A DNA stretch of 64,000 nt, from NCBI RefSeq assembly GCF_033807575.1, contig NC_084705.1, forward strand, positions 17,788,019-17,852,018, in the 5' to 3' direction. A program made the position numbers and the translations under genes. Positions 13,401 to 25,400 of this stretch are shown here, in pieces. The stretch comes from Cydia pomonella (Eukaryota > Arthropoda > Insecta > Lepidoptera > Tortricidae). Every line of letters begins with the position of its first letter. Position 1 is the stretch's first letter. Under the pieces are notes generated by a model. That model was given only the letters and a program-made list of their open reading frames with translations, had not been told where the DNA came from and did not search any database.

Positions 13401-16400
13401 ATATAGTACCTAATACTTAAGTAACAAACTTCATTGTATCTACTTGTTTTCAGAAAAGACACAGATCTGCGGCAAAGCTTGGAGCTGCAGAACCTGAGGC
13501 CGGCCACTGCGTACGGCGTGCGAGTAGCCACCGGCAACAAAGTCGGCGTCAGTCTGTTCACCGCCCCCGTGCACTTCACCACACACGAAGAGGGTAAACC
13601 ATCGACTGTCACGTTTAGGCCCGGCCCTCTCTACATATATTTACAAACCAGCGTGGCTCTTGTAATCTCATCCCTATAAAATTTGACTTCTTGATACAAA
13701 TGTAGCAGAGCTGAAGTGGACTATTAATTAAAGCGCAGTTCATAATTATATTACGTTATGAGTACTGTTGCTGATCCGCCAAAAGTGCAGCTCTAGACTG
13801 TGGTGACTTGCAATCGTGAGCAACAAAAATTGTTGTTGAGAGAGCCCTTGCTGAAACAGCTCATTATTCTTTACTTACATATTTACTTAGAAATTAAAAA
13901 AAATCGGAGGCAATGTTTCTCTTGCGACTTTACCATAAATTTTCTTCAGACACAGACACTATTTATATGCCTAGGGAACAGAGATGTGAAAAATAGTTTA
14001 TAAAAAGTATTTAAATACAAAATACAAATACTTCCTAGATATACTATTTCAAATGCAAAATACAAAATAGTTTTCAAATTTGTATTTACAATACTAAATA
14101 CAAAATAGGTATTTTCAAAATGCTTTTTTAAAATACAAATACTTTGCGATAAAAGGTACTCTTAAATAGTGAATACCTAGTCTGAATTAAAAAGTTAGTA
14201 CAGCTCGGAATTTACAAGTTGGAAAGGCTGTCTTTATTCTTTAAAAACAGTGTGTATATCAGTCCTCTAGAGTGCAAATTTTGTGTCTCCTCATGTTTAC
14301 CGGTTGAATGGATTTTAAGTGACGGTTTTTAACACTCAATTATTAAAAACATTAATTTAGATTTGTAATGTTTTACAGCTTGTATATACCTCTCGTTGGT
14401 TGGTGAAAACGTCTCGTTTGTGTTTCACCAGGGCAGAAAAGTTTGTTTACCTCTCGTGCCTTGAAACCCTTGCAACGCTTAAGATTCCACATTTTTAATC
14501 TCTCGTTACGCTTGTGGTTATTTGCGGCGTTACTAAACAGATTCACCGGTTCCATGTTAAAATAATAAATAAATAAATATTATAGGACATTATTACACAA
14601 ATTGACGAAGTCCCACAGTAATAAGCTCATTAAGGCTTGTGTAGTGGATACTAGACAATGATATATATAAATACTTAAATACATATACATAAGGTCGATA
14701 TTTAAACGATAGATACAATAACAGCTTCGACAGGAAAACATAACTAAGTATGTAATAATGGTATTAAGCAAACGCGGATCGGTCCGCGCGATCTCGCCAA
14801 CTATTACATAAACCCTAGCTAGAGGTTTTCAATAGTGGGTATTGTGTTAAACCCTGTTTCAAAAAATTCATAGTGCATAAATAACCTAAAAAAAAAAACA
14901 AAACATAAAAAACACCCATGACTCAGGAACAAATATCTGTGTTCACACAAATAAATGCCCTTACCAGGATTTGAACCCGGGACCATCGGCTTCATAGGCA
15001 GGGTCACTACCTACTTTACCTAATAAAAAGTATTTTGTATTTTGAAAATAGAAAATAGGTCCCAAAAACAATTTGAAATAAAATACAAAATAGTTTTCTT
15101 TAAAAGGTATTTAAATACAAAATACAAAATAGGTATTTTGCATTTTGTATTTGCATTTTAAATACAAGTATTTCAAATAAGTCACATCTCTGCTAGGGAA
15201 AGATTGGGAACCTATATACCACGTGACTTGTCATAGACGTGACCTGATGCATTCGTTTTTGTATGAAAAACTAATCGATTTTGTGAATGCATAAGCCCTT
15301 ATTAACGAAAGGGCAATCTGCACCCTTTTTACCACGTGACCGCTTGATGTATAACTATTTTCTTGAATATTCAGCTCCATCTTCACCCCCGAACAATGTG
15401 CAAGTGGAACAGACTGACAATCCCGGAGAGCTGCGGGCTTCCTGGATGCCTCCGCTGAAGGAGACGCACAACGGGCTTATAGTGGGGTATCATGTTAAGG
15501 CGGTGCCGCAAGGCATTTCAGGTGAGAGACCATCATGGCACTTATGAGTCTTATGACTTTCCTATTTATAAATGATAGTCACCTATGAATTCGTTTTAGA
15601 ATTGCCTAGTATCCTAGTAAAAGTAAGACCTAAGGATGCCTCTTAGTTTTTTACTTAACATCTTGTTTAACAATCATCCATTTCTATACACCGGATGATG
15701 GAGGCCATGCTCCTAATTAATTATGTACCTATAGCTCTATACAGGTGTTTATTTTGTCACTTGCAATAATTTACAGGCTGAATATATAAGTCATATTGAG
15801 TAACTTTTACTATGGAACCGACCCCGATATCGCGAAAAAAATTTACTCTTCCATAGAAAATGTCAAGATCAGACAGTCAAAATGTATGAAACAGGCAATT
15901 TTTTTTCCCGATTACGGGGCTAGCCCCATAGTAAAAGTTGCTCAGTAAGACCTATATATTCACCCCGTAAATTATTGCAGGTGACTAAATAACCAGCCTG
16001 TTTAGAGATCGTGCTTGATGGGGAGATCTACGTGTAGATCTTGTGTCCTAAGATGAAATGTTAAACTTGACATTGACACTTCATTGACGCTAATAAATTA
16101 GGGGATTCGTGTGCTACACGTTCTGTTTTGTAAAGTTCATCATTTTTTGTCTGACGAGACTACCTATCCCTTCGTCATAATAATTTGTTCAATGCGTTTT
16201 TTCAGTATCGGACATCAATGACTCTAGAACAGTCAAGGTTTTACATCAATCAGGAAAACAAGAAACTTTACTAAGTGGACTCTTAAAGAACACTAGGTAA
16301 TAATCTTAAACGGCAAAATAGTGAAATACATTGGCTTTTACATAAACACATACTTATGTGAATCATTATTTTACCAGGTATGCTGTGTCAATAGCAGCCT

Positions 16401-19400
16401 TTACTAGTGCGGGATCAGGACCATTCTCTATACCCGTATTTCAAGACACCAGGGAAGGAGGTAAACCCAGTAATGTGTTTTAAGTGAGCATAAAAATTCA
16501 CAAATTATAAAGATTCAATCTGTTTTTAACTCTGTAATCAAGAAATACGTTAAAATAAATATAAAAGAAACTAAATCTGGGACTTGATCACATGGAAGAT
16601 GGAATCGAAACCATTGCAGCACCTTTTAAGTATAACTTTGAGCGTTTATGACGTTTATCCTCAATATCCACATTGCTTACAGGAAATGTAAAGTTCGATG
16701 TTTGCATTGTAGCGCCAGAGCAAGCGCCGCTGGCGGTGGAGTGCACGGCGGTGTCACCGACGTCACTGCGCGTGGGTTGGCAACCCCTGCAGGCCGGCGC
16801 CAGCTCGCTCGTCGGCTACTCTGTGCTTTACGCGGCAGAGGGTACGGTGACTGTTCTTAATTACCACAACCACACGTACTATTACGGTCATAGTTCTGAT
16901 CGGTATGGCAGTAGGTATAGCACGTCGCTTAATGTACCATGCGTTAGTAGCATACGAGCGTTATATCGCGTCATGTTTACGCGATAAATGAAAGCGTAGA
17001 AAAACCTAAGTCTTTGCCATTTATCATTGATTTATTTAACCTAACCCCAATTTATAAAACCTTATTAATTCATAAAACGTTACGTTAAAATATGCTTTAT
17101 CCCTTTCTTACAAATACATAAGTGAAAATGACAAATAAAGACAAAACTATTCATAGCTAATTCAGGCTTGTAATGCGTTTATGAATAACCCATTCATTTT
17201 TATTCATAGATATATAATATATCGTCGTCTAGTACCCATTATACAAGCCTTATTGAGCTTACTTTGGCACTAAGTCGATCTGTGTAAAATTGTCCTATTT
17301 ATTTATTTATTTATAGTTCACCAATGATGATTTTATTCATACCAAATGCGAGTCAAATACATAGGTACATTTAACAGGGAAACCATAATAATTTTCAGAG
17401 GACGCATGGCATAACCAAACGTCGCTCCATACCGAGATATACCTGCAGGGCCTGCTGAAGTACTCTAACTATACCGTCAAAGTGGCCGGTTTCTCCAACT
17501 ACGGGGCAGGACCTTTCTCCTATCCGATCGTTTGTGCTACATTACAGGACGGTATGTATATAGGAGTCAATTTCATCAATCGAGCATTTTTATCTAATAT
17601 CCATGGAATTTGACATATTGATTTAATATATAATAAAATGTAATGTGATAATTCGTATAAAAATAAAATAAAGCCAATATTACTTACAGGGTACAAATAT
17701 TCATGACATTTTGAAAGATATTTCAGTTTGAACAATAGATCCGGGCACGTCCTAGTTATTTTTAGGCCTATAGGTCATACGTCCTCACCATCATGTTACT
17801 TAATGTTACATAGCCTATGGTTGCTTGGCCTAACACTCATATGCCCTAATTTTGGTTGCCCTATCATCGAATGACTTATTTTTTCCCCTAATGGCACTTC
17901 CCATATTGATTACTTATCCTCATGCTATTAATCATAGTTTTTCTTTTTTGCGAGGGGCGCAGTTCTAACCTAACCTAACCCACTTTTGTGGCAGCAGTTC
18001 GTTTTTGCGAGGGTCACAGTTCTAACCTTACCTAACCCACTTTTATGGCAGCAGTTCGTTTTTGCCAGGATTGCAATTCTAACCTAAAATATTTTTAACA
18101 GCAGTTCGTTTTTACAATGGTCGCAGTTCTAACCTAACCTAACCCACTTTTGTGGCAGCAGTTAGTTTTTGCGAGGGTTGCAGTTGTAACCTAACCTAAC
18201 CAACTTTTATGGCAACAGTTCGTTTTAGCAAGGATCGTAGTTCTAACCTTACCTATTTTTGACAGCAGTTCATTTTTACAATGGTCGCAGTTCTAACCTA
18301 ATCCACTTTTGTCACTGGAGGTCCCAGTATCAAATTTTAAGTATGGCAAAAACATTAGTGATACTGATATTTATGGTAAACATATTTCATACAAAAGAGT
18401 TTTAGAGCAAAGAGCATTATGAAAAATATTTTTATGGCAATTGATCATTAGAGCAATACCCATTAGATCAAACCAGTTAGAGCGTGATGTGTTAGGCCAA
18501 ACATTGTTAGAGATTTCGAGGATTATGGTAAAAAACACTAAGGATATTGATAGTTATGGTAGAAATGCTTAGGCTATGAATTTTAGGCTAATCATTCATT
18601 ATGTAATGTAATTGTTATGATATTTGATCAATAGGAAAAGTAACTGTGATGACAATTGATCATTAGGGCAATAGCCATTAGGTCAAAACAGTTAATGCAT
18701 GTTATTTTATGTCAATTTGTTAGGGATTTCGAAGAATATGTCAAAAAACATTAGGGATCTTGATAGTTATGGTACAAATGCTTAGGACAAATGCGTCTTA
18801 GGCTTACCATTACATTATGGAAAATAATCGTTATGACAATTGAACGTTAGGGCTTGTGCCCATTAGAACAAACCAGTTTGGGCAAGTGACTTTAGGACAA
18901 ACGTTGTTAGGGATTCAGAATGACACCCTATTCAGTAGTATTCACGTAAAACATATATTTTTTTGGTTTTTTAATGCATCTGTGTATTGAAATCGTAAAC
19001 TTTGACGATAGAATTTGTTAGCATTCGTGGGTGTGCAGCAAACTAATAAAAAATGATATTTACTATGTATATATTAAAAATCGTATAATGTATGGTCCAT
19101 TTGTAACTGTTTCACGATATATGACCTAAATAACGCTAAAAGACATAAAATCCATAATAATAGCGTTCAATTAATGTAATAAACGATGATATTAAATTTC
19201 CGTGCCTAGAAAACGAGTTGTACGGGAATTGGGTTTCGTAACAAATAAAATCGTCTACAATCTCATTCGCATATTACAAAAATTATATGCTATCCTCAAT
19301 ATTAAGACAGAAACGGGTTGCGTGAAACTACTGTTTGTTAATGAAAATATATAAAAAATAAATGCATTATTGTAGCCATGTAAATTAGATAAAAATTGTC

Positions 19401-22400
19401 GCCCTACCCGTTTTTATAGTTCTGTCGTAAAGGGTCTAGCAGGCTAAGCGAACTAGAGGTGCCCCCAACGACGGATTTGGTCATTCTTTCAGGTGGTGTA
19501 CTGGCAAGTCCTAAGAACACTCTATGCTTAATATCAGTCCTCGATCTTCTTTTGTTTTCGAGTTATTCAGGATATGTAAAATAATCAGCGTATCATTGAA
19601 AGTGGCATATTTTGTAAACTGTTCAAGTTAGATTAACGAAACAAAATTATATTTGTCAATAAAAAAATAGGCTAGAAAATATACATTTTTAACCCACGTC
19701 ATGTACTTATACTTCATTGTGTAAAAAACATTTTATTTTTCTTCACATTTATTTTTTTACTTTTCGCGGAGGTACACCTCCAGAAAAAATATGCATGGAT
19801 AGCCACTAGTACCCGCTACATTCACATATAAAAATATTTGCGTAAATCTTCGTGCGTCATGTCAAAAAAAAAACGAATAAGTAGTTAGGAGCATATGTAA
19901 ACAAAGTACTAGTGCAGGGTGTAGATAAGTTAGTATGTAGGTGTGTAACCTTTTCTTACGTATTTATAATGCATCGACGATGACATGTTAACGTTGATAA
20001 CATTTGACACATATTCTAGCTGCATATGTTTTATTTGCATTTTGTGTTAGAAAATGGATAACACTAAGTTTAAGTCTTGTGAAAAAACATTAAAAAATAT
20101 TGATAGTATCCATAGGAACCCACGGTTTCAGATACAACTCGAAGAAAAGTGAGCTACTCGTGTTGAAGGCGGGTTAAAAAAAACCGAAGTTCATACCACC
20201 ACTAAAACTGGGAGGAACTGAGTTAAAAAATGTCACTCAGTTTAAGTATCTGGGGCGCTGGGTCACCGAGAACCTCTCTGACGATCTTGACGTGGAGCGA
20301 GAGCGTAGGGCATTAGCGGTGAGAAGCAACATGTTGGCTCGCAGGTTTGCACGTTGCACGAAGAGTGTCAAAATAACTCTTTTTAGGGCATTTTGTCAGT
20401 CTTTTTATACGTGCAGCCTGTGGGTCAAGTGTACGCAGAAATCTCTCAATGCCTTACGCATCCAGTATAATAACGGTTTCAGGGTGTTCTTGGGGTTGCC
20501 TCGATTTTTCAGTGCGTCGGGGATGTTTGCGGAAGCTCACGTAGGTAGCTTTCAAGCCATAATGCGCAAGAGAGTGGCCTCCCTGATGCGCCGTGTTAGA
20601 GTCAGCCCCAACAGCCTTCTGAACACTGTTATTGGAACGCCATTGCACATGAACAATAGAGGTGTTGTTGGGCTATTTTAGTTATAAGACTTAGATTTAG
20701 GTTAATTTAATTTATTGTATTATATGGATAAATTAAATTAAATTATTGCATTTAAAAACAATCGTACCTATATCATTTGTTAGAAGACACATGACAGAAC
20801 AAGAAAAGGGAAGTGCATAACAAGTCAAGGCTTCACGTGTGGTGGTGATTGGCTATGAAATTTTTCGACAGTAAAATATCTCGATCTCGGACAAAATTTA
20901 AACATCGATCACGAGTTATTTACCACAAAGAAGTTAATGTTTTATATACTCAATGCTCCGAGATACTAATGTACAGTTAGTAGTATTAATTTACATTATA
21001 CTCAAAAACAGATTCCGGACAGGGCACGGGAGTAGTAATTTGAGCATTTAAGTATTTCAAGTGTATCCTAAAAACAAATTTATCAGTGAATTTATGTTGA
21101 CCTCGGTGTGGAAGTCTGACTTCTTTATGAAAAAAAATGCTACGTTAATACGATACTCCCCTCCGATTTTCATCTCGGACACAAAAAAAATCGCGTTCAG
21201 AAAATGACCCATAGCTGTGTTAGCATTTTATTAGTATCCATAAATGATCAAGCTTTGGTACCTACATTTTTTACCATAAGAGCACCCGGGGTATGTGCTC
21301 AGATTGTGATTTTTTTATTTTAGAGCTTGTTAAGGTTTGATTTGGTTATGATACGATCTAGACACGACTACCAGTGCATTTCGCGCGTACTTGAACAATC
21401 AGCGAAACTAGCGTAAGCGATCGTAAAAGTGCCCTTTTCATCGTCGATCGTAAAACAAGCTGAAATTCAGGTCTCTTCCAGTGCCCGATCCGCCAGCTGA
21501 CATCAAAGTGCTGGTGCTGTCGGGCTCCTCCCTGCTCGTCAGTTGGAAGAGACCGGAACATTCCAATGGAATACTGCTGTATTATACAGTTTACGTCAAA
21601 CCTACTTCTAGGTAAGACATAAACATAATGGACAATATTATATTATATATTATTTTACTATATCGTTCATGATAACTCGCAGTAAAACAAAGTCACTTCA
21701 CAGAATACGTTTAATTTTAAACATTTATGCAAAAAATATAAGACTTGTCAATTGGCGAACCTTTTAACCTATATATTTTGACAAATATTTTGACTGAGAA
21801 ATCTATAGATAAAACACGGAACACAATTTAAACAGTATCCTAAACAATATTAAGATGATCCCTGCTCTCCGCATAAAGGCTATAGAAATAAGGAATTTAA
21901 AAAAAGGAGTCGGGTGAAAATTGGCCGAGGGGAAAAAAATGTTTAATGGGGCGAATGAAATGGAGTGATGGTTGAAAAAAGTGTATGAAGGAAACCTAGC
22001 TTTCACGCCGAAAAATGTAATGGCTCGACTATTGGAGCAGTTTTGGAATTTAGAAAATAAATAATTTAAGGAAAATGCGGGTTGCAGACATCTACAGGAA
22101 ATTAACAAAAGTAAAAGAAGGAGCGTAAGAACACAATAAATGGTTAACAATTTGGAGAAGGCAAATCAGAATTTAAAAAAATTTAATCTTTCGAAAACCT
22201 TCCAATTTTCTACTCAAAATCCGCCCCCCCCCCCCCCCCCCCCTCAAAAGTTACATTCTATTTTCAGCCTGCCATAAATCACATTCAAAATAGGCCAAAA
22301 AGGTAAAACAAACTCATAAACGACCAATGTGATACAGCGCCATCTAATCATCAACGCCTGAATTATGAAACCGCATAGAGAGACAACAGAAAGAGAACTG

Positions 22401-25400
22401 AGCAAGCAAGCTGCTAGCCACTGGAGAAGTTCAAAAATAAACCGACTGATGTCGATACATATGTAGCAATTTTGCTACAAACTATCTTTATGAATACTAG
22501 ATACAGGTCATATCAGTTGTCATAACTGCTTATTAAATAATAATAATATTATGGTATACTAGTAGGTACATTGAAGTTTGGGTGTACTTTGAAGTTTGTG
22601 AAAGCAACGCAAAGTTTAAATTACGATCAATTCAAAGTGACTCGCGCGCAATCCCTTTCGACTGTCGTTATGGCTCAGTGATATAGTAAATACGTAAAAG
22701 GTCAGATGACATACGTAATCACTTATAGCCCAATATCTTCTAATCAGCAACGGCCCCCCACAAACTTACCGCGTGGAGGAGGGCCGCACCAGCGCAGAGA
22801 TCAAGGAGCTGGGCGCGGGCCGCAGCTACGAGGCGTGGGTCACCGCCACAACCCGCGCCGGCGAGGGAGCGCCCTCCCGCCGCGTCTCACACACCCCGTC
22901 GTCTAGAGGTATGTGACCTGGGCACTGTCAGCAGCGGCCCCCCCAAACTTACCGCGTGGAGGAGCGCCGCACTAGCGCAGAGATCAAGGAGCTGGGCGCG
23001 GGCCGCAGCTACGAGGCGTGGGTCACCGCCTCAACCCGCGCCGGCGACGGAGCGCCCACCCGCCGCGTCTCACACACCCCGTCGTCTAGAAGTATGTGAC
23101 CTGGGCACGGTCAGCAACGGCCCCCACAGACTTACCGCGTGGAGGAGGGCCGCACCAGCGCAGAGATCAAGGAGCTGGGCGCGGGCCGCAGCTACGAGGC
23201 GTGGGTCACCGCCACAACCCCCGCCGGCGAGGGAGCGCCCTCCCGCCGCGTCTCACACACCCCGTCGTCTAGAGGTATGTGACCTGGGCACTGTCAGCAA
23301 CGGCCCCCCACAAACTTACCGCGTGGAGGAGCGCCGCACCAGCGCAGAGATCAAGGAGCTGGGCGCGGGCCGCAGCTACGAGGCGTGGGTCACCGCCTCA
23401 ACCCGCGCCGGCGACGGAGCGCCTACCCGCCGCGTCTCACACACCCCGTCGTCTAGAGGTATGTGACCTGGGCACGGTCAGCAACGGCCCCCACAGACTT
23501 ACCGCGTGGAGGAGGGCCGCACCAGCGCAGAGATCAAGGAGCTGGGCGCGGGCCGCAGCTACGAGGCGTGGGTCACCGCCACAACCCGCGCCGGCGAGGG
23601 AGCGCCCTCCCGCCGCGTCTCACACACCCCGTCGTCTAGAGGTATGTGACCTGGGCACTGTCAGCAACGGCCCCCCACAAACTTACCGCGTGGAGGAGGG
23701 CCGCACCAGCGCAGAGATCAAGGAGCTGGGCGCGGGCCGCAGCTACGAGACGTGGGTCACCGCCACAACCCGCGCCGGCGAGGGAGCGCCCTCCCGCCGC
23801 GTCTCACATACCCCGTCGTCTAGAGGCATGTGACTTGGGCACTGTCAGCAACGGCCCCCCAAAAACTTACCGCGTGGAGGAGGGCCGCACCAGCGCAGAG
23901 ATCAAGGAGCTGGGCGCGAGCGGCAGCTACGAGGCGTGGGTCACCGCCACAACCCACGCCAGCGAGGGCGCACCCTCCCATCGCGTCTCACACACTCCGT
24001 CATCTAGAGGTTTGTGATCTGGGCACTGTCAGCAACTTTTCTATGGATCAGCAGATATTTTTCGCGATTTCGATTAAAAGTTGTTCACTATGACCTCAGA
24101 GTATGGTTAGACATAACAAAAGCACCCTGTATAAGATATACACTTTTTTGAAAAAATCTCCCACCGCCGTCCTTGCATCGGTATATTTTCGGATCTGATG
24201 TAGAATTAAAACCAATGGCAGTTTACCTTTTTAAAAATTCATTATATGCATATTGTGCGTATTTTATAGGTAAATTTATGATGATGGGGGCGCAAGCGCC
24301 CCGCGCTATTTACTGTAGGCTTTGAGAACTTTGTAAAATCTTGATCTGTCTTCAGTGGTAGCGGGCGTGGCTTCCCTGGGCGGCACCGTGTCGGTGGGAG
24401 TGGGCAGCTCGCTGCTGCTGGTGTGCCAGTGCGTGGGCGTGCCGCCGCCGCGCACCGTGTGGTACCACAAGCACAACATCATCACGCACCACCCGCGCTT
24501 CACCAGGAACCATGACGATAGTCTGCTCATCAATAGTAAGAAATTCACTACATTGGCCGTAATTCAAAACCGTTGTGTTAGCACATGTCTACTCGTATGC
24601 TTTGGAAAGTATAACATCTTGTCAAGACGAGAGTTGTGCGCTTGAAATTCCCCGGTTGATATCTATTAAAAATTTTGCGATCCTAACGAAATAACGGTAC
24701 TTTTCTATGAAATTCCATTTTGGTTTAGCTTTTTTTTTAATAAAAAAAATATTTTGAAAATGATGAAAAAAAAGGAAAACCTATAAACCTAGTTTTTCAT
24801 TGTGTCAATAACATACTAAAAACATGGCGAATGAAAAATATTTAGAAGTGGAAAAACATTTTCTCTTTTTGTAGGAACGATCACGTGCTATACTTCCCTT
24901 CTTAACAGACCGACATAGCGATATTATAAGGATGTCTTATCCCGATTCCTCAGGCTATTTACTTTGTTTGAGATTATTTGATTTTATTACTACTTATATT
25001 TAACCAAAATTCAGTTATGACAATATAAACATAGAGCTTAAAGTGATCTAGATGTCGATAAAATTTTGCCTTTTAAATGGTGCGAGCTGCTAACTGATAT
25101 AACTGGCGAAATACCGCAGAAATAACAAATTTGAAATTTTTATTTGTTATCCGATTTTTAAGTCAGTCCAGAATCTATTTAACATTTATCTCGGTACTCC
25201 AGACATAGACCCATCTCTCGGCGGCAACTACACCTGCCTTGCAAAGAACCTGTACGGCTCAGACTCGGTGGAGTACTCGGTGGTGGTGCTGCCGCTGCCC
25301 GAGGCCCCCGTGCTGCGCGCCACGCCGCACAAGCACTCCATACTCGTGGAGTGGGAGCAGCCCTACTACTCACACAACAAGAGCAGTCAGAAGATTGGTA

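Noticed and set aside
21803..22150. Minus-strand 115-codon frame with a leader-like hydrophobic start
   Set aside because: Low-complexity, Phe/Leu-rich antisense of purine-rich DNA. No family or splice signals.
22745..24035. CRISPR-like array
   Set aside because: The repeats are 184-bp exon copies with coding homology to FN3, in a eukaryotic gene.
23279..24093. Long plus-strand frames through the FN4 exon array (Ala/Arg/Pro-rich)
   Set aside because: Wrong frame for FN4, kept open only by the repeat spacing and GC content. The real coding frame is the spliced one.
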